From Kribbella sp. CA-293567 (GTDB taxonomy: Bacteria > Actinomycetota > Actinomycetes > Propionibacteriales > Kribbellaceae), in NCBI RefSeq assembly GCF_027627575.1, contig NZ_CP114065.1, positions 1,984,001-2,048,000 of the forward strand: a DNA stretch of 64,000 nt, in the 5' to 3' direction. The notes beneath the pieces were generated by a model, which had not been told where the DNA came from, ran no database searches, and saw nothing but the letters and a program-made list of their open reading frames with translations. Position numbers and translations under genes: made by a program. Below are positions 8,081-16,614 of this stretch, piece by piece. Position 1 is the first letter of the stretch. Every line of letters begins with the position of its first letter.

Positions 8081-9007
8081 TTACGAGGGCAGTGGCCGCG
8101 GTTCGTCGTACAGACCGGCCAGGACGTCGCCGTACTCGTCGATCCGGGCCAGGACGTCGGCCGGCAGGAAGGTCAGATCGGCCGGTTCGGTGGCGGCCGC
8201 CACCTCGTCCCAGTCGATCGGCGTCGAGACCCTCGGCTCCTCGGCACCGCGCAGCGAGTACGGCGCGAGGGTGGTCTTCGCGCTGGCGTTCTGGCTCCAG
8301 TCGATGAACACCTTGCCCGGCCGCAGCGCCTTGGTCATGTTCGCGGTGACGTTCTCCGGCAGCGCCTCGGCGAGCTGCTCGGCGAGCTGTTTGGCGAAGG
8401 CGCTGGTGGCGCGGGACGAGGCCGGCTCGATCGGCACGTAGAGGTGCATGCCCTTGTTGCCGGAGGTCTTGGGCCAGCCTTCGAGCTCGAAGTGGTTGAG
8501 CAGCTCCCGCAGGGCCAGTGCGACGTCGCAGCACTCGACGATGGTCGTTCCGGGGCCCGGGTCGAGATCGAACACGATCAGGTCCGCCATCGGGTTGCGG
8601 CCCAGGTCGGACGGCTCGATCCGCCACTGCGGGACGTGCAGCTCGAGCGCGGCCAGGTTGGCCAGCCAGACGATGGTCTGGACGTCGTCCGCGATCACGA
8701 AGTCCGCCTCGTCCCGGCCGGTGGAGCTGCCGGGGGTGGGCAGCGTCACCGTGCGGACCCAGTCCGGCGTACCGCGGGGTGCGTTCTTCTCGAAGAAGTA
8801 CGCCGCCGCGGTGCCGTCCGGCCACCGTTTGCGGGTCAGCGGACGGTCGGACAGGTGCGGCAGCAGCAGCGGCGCCACCTGGAGGTAGTAGTCGATCACC
8901 TCGGCCTTGGTGAAGCCCGTCTGCGGGTACAGCACCTTGCCGAGATTGGTCAGCTTCATCAGCTGTCCGTCGACCTCGGTCGTCAACTGCTTCGGTCCGG
9001 CCACCAT
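8081..9007 (-). CDS. Stand-alone LigD-type polymerase domain (archaeo-eukaryotic primase family)
   Basis: A 308-residue stand-alone homologue of the polymerase module of LigD, the bacterial end-joining ligase. Family features are LTNLGKVLYPQTGFTK near the N-terminus, RPLTRKRWPDG, the catalytic acidic pair in VFDLDPGPG, and the KTSGNKGMHLYVP stretch. No ligase or nuclease domain and no Ku gene are adjacent. In mycobacteria, separate LigD-Pol paralogues work as gap-filling, primer or ribonucleotide-incorporating polymerases; a similar repair role is inferred. ATG 9007 is used; an in-frame ATG at 9019 is also possible. It is back to back with a hydrolase gene that starts only 18 bases away. Confidence 0.88.
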   Translation of the reverse strand: MVAGPKQLTTEVDGQLMKLTNLGKVLYPQTGFTKAEVIDYYLQVAPLLLPHLSDRPLTRKRWPDGTAAAYFFEKNAPRGTPDWVRTVTLPTPGSSTGRDEADFVIADDVQTIVWLANLAALELHVPQWRIEPSDLGRNPMADLIVFDLDPGPGTTIVECCDVALALRELLNHFELEGWPKTSGNKGMHLYVPIEPASSRATSAFAKQLAEQLAEALPENVTANMTKALRPGKVFIDWSQNASAKTTLAPYSLRGAEEPRVSTPIDWDEVAAATEPADLTFLPADVLARIDEYGDVLAGLYDEPRPLPS

Positions 9008-9025
9008 GCGTCCTACCATGCACCA

Positions 9026-9943
9026 ATGGAGAGTTACGGGGCAGTAACCGGCGCTGCGGTGCCGCTCGGAACGCAGGAATGGCCGGCCCGCACGGTGCCG
9101 GTCTCGGGGGCCGAACTGCTGGTCAGGGACGTGCCGAACGCGGACAAGACGCTCCCGCCGGCGCTCTTCGTGCACGGGCTGGGCGGCTCCTCCCTGAACT
9201 GGACGACGCTCGGGCACCTGCTGAACGACACGGTGCGCGGCATCGCGCCGGACCTGCCCGGCTTCGGCCGGACCCCGCCGTTGGCGGGCATGGGGGGCAT
9301 CCACGAGCACGCCGAGTTGCTGAGCGAGTTGATGACCAAGGAGTTCGACGAGCCGGTGCACCTGTTCGGCAACTCGATGGGCGGCGCGGCCGCGGTGGCT
9401 CTCGCGGCGCGGCGGCCGGACGACGTGGCCTCGCTGACGCTGGTCTCGCCGGCGCTTCCGCATCGACGGGTGTCGGCCAGTGCGGTGTGGTTCACGGCTG
9501 TCTCCACGCCGCGACTCGGCAAGGCCGTGCTGGAGCGGACCCGGCGGATCCCGTTCGAGCGGCGGTTCAAGGCCTCGCTCTCGGTGATCTTCGGTGAGCC
9601 TCGCCTGCTGCCGCCGGAGGTGCTCGAGGCGTACGAGGCCGAACTGCGCGCCCGCGACACCCAGACCTGGGGACCGGAGGCCACCCTGGAGGGCGCTCGC
9701 AGCATCCTCTACTCCCAGTTCGCGCCACCGCGGCGATCGCTGTGGGCGGCCGCGGCCAAGGTCCGCTGTCCCGTCCTGCTGGTGTACGGCGGCCGCGACC
9801 GGCTCGTCGACGCGCGGATCCGGACGAAGGCGCAGCAGGCGTTCCGCGACGCCCGGCTGCTCTACCTGCCGAAGTCGGGGCACGTCGCGCAGATGGAGCA
9901 CCCGCAGGAAGTCGAGCGCGCCTTCCGGCAGCTGATCGGCTAG
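9026..9943 (+). CDS. Alpha/beta hydrolase
   Basis: A 305-residue alpha/beta-fold hydrolase with all three triad positions visible. FVHGLGGSS is the oxyanion motif, GNSMGG (Ser about 117) the nucleophile elbow, GGRDRLVD the acid and SGHVAQMEHP the histidine. No signal peptide is present. A lysophospholipase/esterase or epoxide-hydrolase-like activity is possible, but the substrate cannot be told. Its ATG lies 18 bases from the divergent LigD-Pol start, so promoters must overlap the partner's coding region or the messages are leaderless. Confidence 0.85.
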   Translation: MESYGAVTGAAVPLGTQEWPARTVPVSGAELLVRDVPNADKTLPPALFVHGLGGSSLNWTTLGHLLNDTVRGIAPDLPGFGRTPPLAGMGGIHEHAELLSELMTKEFDEPVHLFGNSMGGAAAVALAARRPDDVASLTLVSPALPHRRVSASAVWFTAVSTPRLGKAVLERTRRIPFERRFKASLSVIFGEPRLLPPEVLEAYEAELRARDTQTWGPEATLEGARSILYSQFAPPRRSLWAAAAKVRCPVLLVYGGRDRLVDARIRTKAQQAFRDARLLYLPKSGHVAQMEHPQEVERAFRQLIG

Positions 9944-10098
9944 CAGGTCGCCGCGGCCCGCGGTACCGACCTGGGGAGGGCATCGGCGTGCCGATGTCAT
10001 CCCACGGGATGATCCTGCGAGCATTTCGTCGCCCAGGACAACCATTTGCCCGGACCCGGAGTCAGGCAGGTGATCTGTCTGCTGACGAAAGGACCGCT

Positions 10099-12864
10099 GT
10101 GCGGGTATTCGGAAGAGCGGGGCTGGTGCTTGCGCTGCTCGGTGGAGCGCTGCTGACCCCGGTAGGTCAGGCCCAGGCCGCTCCGCCTGAGCCATCTGTT
10201 GCCAAGGGCAATGACTGGGTGGTGGAGCCGGTGGCCGGCGGCTACCGGGTCACGCTGCGTCTGGACGCGCCGGCGCCGATGCGCGACGCGCTGCCGCTGA
10301 TCGCGGTGAACGGCGAACCGGTCGGAGTGGCGAAGCAGTCGCCGGACCGGCGCAACGTCTCGCTGGTGACGCCGGACCCGTCGTTGCTGAAGGCAAAGGA
10401 CGTCCAGCTGGTCTGGTCGGGAGACCTGGGCCGCGGCAAGGGGAAGAAGGGCAAGAGCCTGGCCGGTGGCGCGACCACCGACAAGGAGTGGCTGAAGGCG
10501 CCGCAGGGCCCGCCGTTGGCGGTCGATCCCGGTGCCACCGGCAAATATGCGGTCGACACGGGGGAGTACGACCTCGGCGACCAGGCGGTCTTCCTGCCCG
10601 GTCTCGGCCACCAGGCCGAGGTCGTCGGCAAGGTCTACGCACCGAAGGGCGCACTCGGTCCGCGGCCGCTGGTGGTCTTCCTGCACGGCCGTCACTCGGT
10701 CTGCTACGGCGATGCGACCTCGGAGCCGACCGCGCCCTGGCCGTGCGCCAAGGGCGAGAAGCCGATCCCGAGCTACCGGGGGTACGACGGAGCCGCGAAG
10801 GCACTCGCCAGCAACGGGTACCAGGTCGTCTCGATCAGCGCGAACGCCGTCAACGCCTTCGACGGCGGGGTCTACGACCAGGGCGCGCAGGCCCGGGCCG
10901 AGCTGATCCTGGAGCACCTGGCGCTGTGGAAGAAGTGGTCGACCGTCGGCGGTGGGCCGTTCGGCAGCAAGTTCGTCGGCAAGGTGAACCTGCAGAACAT
11001 CGGCTTGATGGGCCACTCCCGCGGTGGCGAGGGCGTCGCCCGCGCCGCGGTGCTGAACGCCGATCGCGGCGGGCAGTACGGCATCCGCGCGGTGCTGCCG
11101 CTGGCGCCGACCGACTTCGCCCGGGCCACCGTGCCCGGTGTCGCGATGAGCGTCATCCTGCCGTACTGCGACGGGGACGTGTCCGACCTGCAGGGCCAGA
11201 AGTTCTACGACGACACCCGGTACTCCGTGACCGGCGACGCCGCGGCCCGCTCGACCGTGACGGTGCTCGGCGCCAACCACAACTTCTTCAACACCGAGTG
11301 GACCCCGGGTCAGTCGGCCGCACCGTCGAACGACGACTGGTGGAGTGACGACGAGAAGGCCGCGCCGTGCGGAGCGAAGTACGCGGGCCGGCTGACGGCC
11401 AAGGAACAGCAAGCCGTCGGTACGGCGTACGTGGCGGGCTTCTTCCGGCTGCAACTCGGGAACGAGACGAAGCTGCTGCCGCTGCTCGACGGGTCGAACG
11501 CGCATCCGGCCTCCGCCGGGCGGGCCGTCGTACGGGTCGTCTCGCAGGCTCCCGCGGCATCGCGGCGGGATGTCAGCCGTCTAGACCAGGCGCTGCCGGC
11601 CGGCGCGGTCACCGGCAAGGCGAAAGCCACCGTGTGCGCCGGGGTGGACGAGGCCTCGAAGGCGGCTGCTCCTGCCGCGACGTGTCTGACCTCGCCGGGC
11701 GGCGGCTCTGATTCGCCGCACTGGGTCGAGTCGTACCTGGCTCCGAACACGCCGACCACAGCGGTCACGAAGCTCACGTGGACCGGCAAGGGCGCAGTAC
11801 GGATCAACTTGAATGCGTTCCAGCGCGACGTCCGCCGGTACTCCGTGCTGACGTTCCGGGCGACTCCTGACCCGTCGGGTGCGCCCAGGACGGACCTGAC
11901 GGTTCGGGTCGTGGACGGCAAGGGCCGGGCGGCCGCAGTACCGGTGTCGGCGGTCAGCGACGCGCTGCTGCGGATGCCTGGTACGCCGGAGATGGGCCTG
12001 CCGAAGAACCTGCTGCGGACGGTACGGATCCCGACCAGCTCGCTGAAGGGGATCGACCTGCGCGACGTCCGCGCGATCGAACTGGTCACCGACAAGGCTG
12101 CCGCCGGCTCGGTGTTCGTCAGCGACCTGGCGTTCTCGACCCCGGGGCTGGGCAAGTCGGCGCCGTCGAAGCTGCCCCGGCTGTCGGCCACCGACGTCGG
12201 CAAGTTCCAGGAAGGCAACTCGGGCGTCCAGAACGCCGAGTTCTGGGTGACGCTGTCGCGGCCGAGCCCGCGGCCGGTCACCGTGTACGCCGAAACGGCC
12301 AGCGAGAGCCCGTCAGTCGGTTCGGTGGTCAAGCAGCTCGTCTTCAGGCCCGGACAGACCAAGCAGAAGATCACCGTGCCGATCACCGGGAACACCCGGG
12401 ACAGCTACGACTCGGTTTTCAGCCTGGTGCTGTCGGCGCCGCACGACGCGCTGCTCGGCAAGTCGTTCGGCAACGGCGAGGTGATCGACGACGACCCGAC
12501 GCCGACGCTGACCGTCGGGCACGCTACCGCGGCCGAGAACGCGAAGACGCTGAAGTTCCCGCTGAAGCTGTCGGCGCCGAGCGACAAGTTCGTCTGGCTG
12601 AGCGGCCAGGCCGAGGACGGCACCGCCGTGGTCCGGCAGGACTTCACCGTGCCGGACGACAGCGGCTCCACCACCGGCGAGCCGGATCGTGGGGTCTGGA
12701 GCGTGATCGAGGCGGGCCGGACCACCGGGGAGCTCGAGGTCGATCTGGTGGACGACAAGGTGCAGGAGCCGACCGAGACCTTCACCGTCGACCTGACCGA
12801 GGGCGAGGGGACCGATCTCGAGCTGCCGGTCAGTCTGACCGGCACGATCACCGACGACGACTGA
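10099..12864 (+). CDS. Secreted alpha/beta hydrolase with two Calx-beta domains
   Basis: A 921-residue exported protein. The signal peptide ends near VGQAQA/APP (about residue 27). The catalytic region has HGRH at 196-199 and the nucleophile elbow GHSRGG with Ser307; a later VLGANHNFF supplies a candidate histidine, as in dienelactone-hydrolase/lipase-like folds. A beta-rich module occupies about 480-690. Two Calx-beta domains follow (about 695-800 and 805-921), with the characteristic ENxx...F.V.LS pattern and closing ITDDD; such domains bind calcium and often mediate adhesion or sugar contact. GTG 10099 is chosen because GAAAGGA lies five bases upstream and the signal peptide starts there. 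Substrate is unknown; an extracellular ester or polymer is likely. Confidence 0.82.
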   Translation: MRVFGRAGLVLALLGGALLTPVGQAQAAPPEPSVAKGNDWVVEPVAGGYRVTLRLDAPAPMRDALPLIAVNGEPVGVAKQSPDRRNVSLVTPDPSLLKAKDVQLVWSGDLGRGKGKKGKSLAGGATTDKEWLKAPQGPPLAVDPGATGKYAVDTGEYDLGDQAVFLPGLGHQAEVVGKVYAPKGALGPRPLVVFLHGRHSVCYGDATSEPTAPWPCAKGEKPIPSYRGYDGAAKALASNGYQVVSISANAVNAFDGGVYDQGAQARAELILEHLALWKKWSTVGGGPFGSKFVGKVNLQNIGLMGHSRGGEGVARAAVLNADRGGQYGIRAVLPLAPTDFARATVPGVAMSVILPYCDGDVSDLQGQKFYDDTRYSVTGDAAARSTVTVLGANHNFFNTEWTPGQSAAPSNDDWWSDDEKAAPCGAKYAGRLTAKEQQAVGTAYVAGFFRLQLGNETKLLPLLDGSNAHPASAGRAVVRVVSQAPAASRRDVSRLDQALPAGAVTGKAKATVCAGVDEASKAAAPAATCLTSPGGGSDSPHWVESYLAPNTPTTAVTKLTWTGKGAVRINLNAFQRDVRRYSVLTFRATPDPSGAPRTDLTVRVVDGKGRAAAVPVSAVSDALLRMPGTPEMGLPKNLLRTVRIPTSSLKGIDLRDVRAIELVTDKAAAGSVFVSDLAFSTPGLGKSAPSKLPRLSATDVGKFQEGNSGVQNAEFWVTLSRPSPRPVTVYAETASESPSVGSVVKQLVFRPGQTKQKITVPITGNTRDSYDSVFSLVLSAPHDALLGKSFGNGEVIDDDPTPTLTVGHATAAENAKTLKFPLKLSAPSDKFVWLSGQAEDGTAVVRQDFTVPDDSGSTTGEPDRGVWSVIEAGRTTGELEVDLVDDKVQEPTETFTVDLTEGEGTDLELPVSLTGTITDDD

Positions 12865-12866
12865 TC

Positions 12867-12940
12867 CCCGGGGCCGCGGCCCCGGGCTGAGCCGGACGGC
12901 GTCCGCCACCTCCCATCGGTGGGCGCCGTCCTCTCGTTTC
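12867..12940 (+). terminator. Two tandem hairpins after the secreted hydrolase
   Basis: A perfect 20-base palindrome (12867-12886) is followed by a second hairpin with outer arms GGACGGCG/CGCCGTCC (12894-12901, 12924-12931) and an inner CCACC/GGTGG stem. The latter is followed by TCTCGTTTC. It separates the secreted hydrolase from moeZ. Confidence 0.7.
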
Positions 12941-13064
12941 TGAGACGACCGGTCCGGGATGCGGACCTGGCGGGCCTGCCCTGGGGTGGTGCGGGAACAT
13001 GGGGGAGGGACGGATGGTTGAACCCCGAAGTCCCGCGAAGTTTCCCGCTGACGAGGAGTGCCAC

Positions 13065-14258
13065 GTGCCACAGCTGCCACCGCTGGTCGAACCGGCCGAC
13101 GAGCTGACCATCGACGAGGTCCGCCGCTATTCCCGGCACCTGATCATTCCCGAGGTCGGGATGGCCGGCCAGAAGCGGCTGAAGAACGCCAAGGTGCTGG
13201 TGATCGGCGCCGGTGGGCTGGGCAGCCCCGCGCTGCTCTACCTGGCCGCGGCCGGGGTCGGCACGCTCGGCATCGTCGAGTTCGACACCGTCGACGAGTC
13301 GAACCTGCAGCGCCAGATCATCCACGGCCAGTCCGACGTCGGCAAGTCCAAGGCCCAGTCGGCCAAGGAGTCGATCCTCGAGACCAACCCGAACACGAAC
13401 GTCGTGCTGCACGAGGTCCGCCTCGACAACGACAACGTGTTCGAGATCTTCGAGCAGTACGACCTGATCGTCGACGGCACCGACAACTTCGCCACCCGGT
13501 ACCTGGTCAACGACGCCGCGGTGCTGCTCGGCAAGCCCTACGTCTGGGGCTCGATCTTCCGCTTCGACGGCCAGATCAGCGTCTTCTGGGCCGAGCACGG
13601 GCCGTGCTACCGCTGCCTGTACCCCGAGCCGCCGCCGCCCGGCATGGTTCCGTCCTGCGCCGAGGGTGGCGTCCTGGGCGTGCTGTGCGCGTCGGTCGGT
13701 GCCGCCCAGGTGACCGAGGCGATCAAGCTGCTCACCGGGATCGGCGACCCGTCGCTGGGCCGGCTGAACATCTACGAGGCGCTCGACCTGAACTGGCGTT
13801 CGCTGAAGGTCCGCAAGGACCCGAACTGCGCGATCTGCGGCGAGAACCCGACCGTCACCGAACTGGTCGACTACGACGCGTTCTGCGGCGCGATCACCGA
13901 GGAGGCGGCCGACGCGGCCGTCGGCTCGACCATCTCGGTGAAGACGCTGAACGACTGGATCAAGCTCAAGGACAACGGCGAGAAGGACTTCGAGCTGATC
14001 GACGTCCGCGAGCCGAACGAGTACGAGATCAACCGAATCCCCGGCTCGGTGCTGATCCCGAAGGCCGACTTCCAGACCGGGGTCGCGCTGGAGAAGCTCC
14101 CGCAGGACAAGCAGCTGGTCTTCCACTGCAAGTCCGGCGTCCGGTCCGCCGAGGTGCTCGCGATCGTCAAGGGCGCCGGCTTCTCCGACGCCGTGCACGT
14201 CGGCGGCGGCGTGGTCGCGTGGGTCGACCAGATCGATCCGTCCCAGCCCGCCTACTGA
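13065..14258 (+). CDS. moeZ: MoeZ: adenylyltransferase/sulfurtransferase
   Basis: A 397-residue fusion of a MoeB/ThiF-type adenylyltransferase and a rhodanese. The nucleotide-binding motif GAGGLGS is at 48-54. CYRC and CAIC give the four zinc cysteines. The rhodanese domain (about 300-397) has active-site loop CKSGVRS with Cys355. In actinobacteria MoeZ adenylates and then thiocarboxylates the C-termini of small sulfur carriers such as CysO, ThiS and MoaD, serving cysteine, thiamine and molybdopterin synthesis. GTG 13065 is set by GAGGAG seven bases upstream; earlier in-frame starts would add a non-conserved extension. Carrier-protein genes are not adjacent, though moaE lies at 59.9 kb. Confidence 0.95.
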   Translation: MPQLPPLVEPADELTIDEVRRYSRHLIIPEVGMAGQKRLKNAKVLVIGAGGLGSPALLYLAAAGVGTLGIVEFDTVDESNLQRQIIHGQSDVGKSKAQSAKESILETNPNTNVVLHEVRLDNDNVFEIFEQYDLIVDGTDNFATRYLVNDAAVLLGKPYVWGSIFRFDGQISVFWAEHGPCYRCLYPEPPPPGMVPSCAEGGVLGVLCASVGAAQVTEAIKLLTGIGDPSLGRLNIYEALDLNWRSLKVRKDPNCAICGENPTVTELVDYDAFCGAITEEAADAAVGSTISVKTLNDWIKLKDNGEKDFELIDVREPNEYEINRIPGSVLIPKADFQTGVALEKLPQDKQLVFHCKSGVRSAEVLAIVKGAGFSDAVHVGGGVVAWVDQIDPSQPAY

Positions 14259-14270
14259 GTCAGTAGCCGA

Positions 14271-14312
14271 AGCCCCGCCCTCGGACTTCTCGAGTCCGAG
14301 GGCCGGGCTTTT
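14271..14312. terminator. Rho-independent terminator after moeZ
   Basis: Arms 14271-14287 and 14293-14309 pair through AGCCC-GCCCTCGGACT with one mismatch, loop TCTCG, and the plus strand continues CTTTTCG. It can also act on the minus strand against the remnant at 14323. Confidence 0.85.
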
Positions 14313-14322
14313 CGCTGGTCGC

Positions 14323-14778
14323 TCAGGTACGGCGGACGGCGAGGCCGTCGATCTGGTGCACCTGTCCGGCCACCCGGGTGGTCAGCAGGACCGACCCGGT
14401 CAGGAAGGTCGCCGGCACCGGCAGCGGCACGCTCGCCTGGTACTCGGTCGTGGCCTTGTAGAGGTTCACGGTACCGACGTACTTGCCGTTGTAGTAGACG
14501 TTCAGACCGCCACAGGTCACGCACTTGGTCGCGATCAGGAACAGCCGCTTCGCCTGCACGCTGCGGGAGACGGAGATACCCTTCGCGGTCGCGGTCGCGG
14601 TCCCGAGGTAGTACGCGCGGTTGCTCGCCCGGACCCAGCCTTTGGCCGCTTTGTCGGATCCGGCGTAGGTGACCGTGGCGGTGGCCGCCTTCGTGACGTC
14701 GAAGGCGGTTCCGGTCAGCCGGACGCTCGGCAGGGCGGAGTCGACGTCGAGCCAGCGGACAGCAGACCGTTCTCGTGC
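14323..14778 (-). pseudogene. C-terminal remnant of a secreted sugar/Ig-like-domain protein
   Basis: The minus strand reads open for about 150 residues that look like the C-terminal beta domain of exported actinobacterial proteins with fibronectin/Ig-like repeats: SKAAKGW-type region, SRSVQAKRLFLIATKC, CGGLNVYYNGKYVGTVNLY and a closing QIDGLAVRRT. There is no usable start: the first in-frame ATG (14859) lies inside the upstream isomerase gene in another frame, and the intervening stretch holds no ATG, GTG or TTG where the homologous part begins. So the 5' part has been lost, probably when the upstream gene pair arrived or by deletion. Family likeness is from memory. Confidence 0.6.
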
Positions 14779-14779
14779 T

Positions 14780-15583
14780 TCAGAAGGGCATCCGGCAGCC
14801 GGCGACGGCCTCGGCGCCGAGCGGGTCGCCGTCGACGACCACCACGACGGGCTGGTCATCGCGTCCCGACACCGTCCGCAGGTAGCCGACCGCGTCGGTG
14901 CTGACGGTGGCGATCGGCTCGCCTTGGCCGAGCCGGTAACTGCCGCCTCCCTGGCCGGTGAGGATCAGCACGACCGGCGTACCGGGCCAGAACGGGCCGT
15001 CCACGAGATCGAGCATCACCTGCGCGACGACCTCACCGGCGTACGGGCCGGCGTCGAAGTCGCGCCCGAGCGCCTGGCAGACGTCGTCGCGGTGCATCCA
15101 CAGGTCGCGAGCCAGCAGGATGTCCTGGATGTAGCCGAGTTCGAGCTGCTCGAAACCGGGGACGCCCTCCACCTTGATCTGTAGCCGGCGGAGCAGAGCG
15201 GGGTTGCGGCTGATGGTCCTGGTCGCCTTCGACCAGACCTTGTCGAAACGTGTGCGCAGTTCGGCGTACGGCGTACCGCGGTGATCGTCGGCCTGGATCA
15301 GCATGTGCGCGTCCAGCAGCCCGACGTCCGGATAGACGCGACGGGCCCGGCGATCGCGCAACGGGTAAGCCCACGGCTTGCTCACTTCCTCGGCCTGCCC
15401 GCACAGGTGGCCGACGATGTCGGCGACGTCCCACCCGGCGCAGACCGTCGGGCGCTTCCACTCCGCGTCGTCGAGGCTGCTCATCAGGTCGTGCCAGGCG
15501 GTCAGTTCGGTGTCGCGGTGGCGTCGGGCGGCAGCGCGGTCGGCGCGGCCGATCTCCCGCGCGGATATCGCTGTCCTGGTCAT
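14780..15583 (-). CDS. Maleylpyruvate isomerase-family, mycothiol-dependent (DinB-fold) protein
   Basis: A 267-residue protein with the mycothiol-dependent maleylpyruvate-isomerase/DinB-like four-helix domain. WHDLMSSLDDAEWKRPTVCAGWDVADIVGHL is the family's N-terminal signature region; the histidines in GHL and in WMHRDDV are the likely metal ligands. The C-terminal part (about 190-267) is an SCP-2-like or wHTH-type module. In this family the enzyme uses mycothiol for isomerisation or conjugation in detoxification. ATG 15583 overlaps the upstream TetR stop by four bases (ATGA), so the two are translationally coupled. The TetR protein probably controls it. Confidence 0.8.
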   Translation of the reverse strand: MTRTAISAREIGRADRAAARRHRDTELTAWHDLMSSLDDAEWKRPTVCAGWDVADIVGHLCGQAEEVSKPWAYPLRDRRARRVYPDVGLLDAHMLIQADDHRGTPYAELRTRFDKVWSKATRTISRNPALLRRLQIKVEGVPGFEQLELGYIQDILLARDLWMHRDDVCQALGRDFDAGPYAGEVVAQVMLDLVDGPFWPGTPVVLILTGQGGGSYRLGQGEPIATVSTDAVGYLRTVSGRDDQPVVVVVDGDPLGAEAVAGCRMPF

Positions 15584-16206
15584 CTCTTCGTCCCCCTGTA
15601 GCGCTGGTAGAACATCTCGATCACGATCGGCATCAACTGCGTGAAGCGGCCGGTTTCGAAGGTCGCCTGTGGTTCGTTCGCCAACTGCTGCGACATCACC
15701 CCCGCGGTGATCGCCGTGAACAACGCGATGCCCTCGTCGCTGGTGGCGTCCTGGTGGAGCCGGCCGGCATCGACCTCCTGCTGGATACAGAACGTCACGT
15801 CCTCGATGGCCTCGACCGCCGGCCTGAAAGCTTCGGGGGAGGGTTCGAAGCCGGGCACCGTACGCCAGAAGAGCAATTGGCTCAGCACCTGGTTCGCCAT
15901 GCACCAGCGACTGAACGCGGTGACCGCCACCTCGAGCTGATCCTCCGGCGCCGTGCCGATCCTCGCCGTGCGCTGCGCGTCCCGGAACTGCTCGGCACCG
16001 CGCTGGAAGAGGGCGTCGTAGATCGCCAGCTTGGACGGGAAGTACTGGTAGAGCGACGGTGGTTGCATGCCCAACTGCCTGGCCACCGCGGACAGGCTCA
16101 GCGCGGCGACGCCCTCGGTCTCCATCAGGGCGACCGACACGTCGAGGATCTCGTCGATGGTCTGCTGCCTGCGGAGGCTACGGCGGTCGGTGCCGGCTGC
16201 GCTCAT
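15580..16206 (-). CDS. TetR-family regulator with WHG-type C-terminus
   Basis: A 208-residue TetR/AcrR regulator. The helix-turn-helix includes LSAVARQLGMQPPSLYQYF. The C-terminal half resembles the TetR_C/WHG ligand-binding module. ATG 16206 is preferred; an in-frame TTG at 16242 would add 12 unlikely residues. Its stop overlaps the mycothiol-dependent isomerase start, so it most likely senses the compound that enzyme handles. No palindrome was recognised in the 86-base gap upstream, which also carries the divergent DUF2277 promoter. Confidence 0.8.
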   Translation of the reverse strand: MSAAGTDRRSLRRQQTIDEILDVSVALMETEGVAALSLSAVARQLGMQPPSLYQYFPSKLAIYDALFQRGAEQFRDAQRTARIGTAPEDQLEVAVTAFSRWCMANQVLSQLLFWRTVPGFEPSPEAFRPAVEAIEDVTFCIQQEVDAGRLHQDATSDEGIALFTAITAGVMSQQLANEPQATFETGRFTQLMPIVIEMFYQRYRGTKR

Positions 16207-16292
16207 GCCTTGAGGAAAACCTAAGGGTCGTAGGCAAGTCAATGGTTCGTAGATCTCGAGTCTTTGTCCCCGCCGGGTCGTACTGTTTTCGT

Positions 16293-16559
16293 ATGTGCAG
16301 AAACATCACCGTTCTTCGTGGACTTGAGCCGGCGGCGACCTCGGAAGAGATCTACGCGGCGGCGTTGCAGTACGTGCGCAAGGTGACCGGCGTCGGCTCG
16401 CTCAGTGCGACCACCCGGGGCCCGATCGAGCGCGCCGCCGCCGAGGTCGCCAAGATCACCGAGGCGCTGCTGGAGGAGATGCCTGAGCGGCGCGTGCCGC
16501 CGCAGACCGTGCCGCCGCTGCGCAGGCCCGAAGTACGGGCTCGTCTCGGCTTGGACTGA
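16293..16559 (+). CDS. DUF2277 protein
   Basis: An 88-residue DUF2277 protein, recognised by its nearly invariant N-terminus MCRNI and the central AAALQYVRKVTG. It is mostly helical and has no signal peptide or metal motif other than Cys2. Function is unknown. A TACTGT -10 box (16281-16286) lies six bases before the ATG, with no Shine-Dalgarno, so translation is probably leaderless. Confidence 0.85.
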   Translation: MCRNITVLRGLEPAATSEEIYAAALQYVRKVTGVGSLSATTRGPIERAAAEVAKITEALLEEMPERRVPPQTVPPLRRPEVRARLGLD

Positions 16560-16614
16560 GGGTCGCCGCCCTGGGGTAGGTTGCGGTGGAAAACCCTTAC
16601 CAAGGAGGCGGCGG

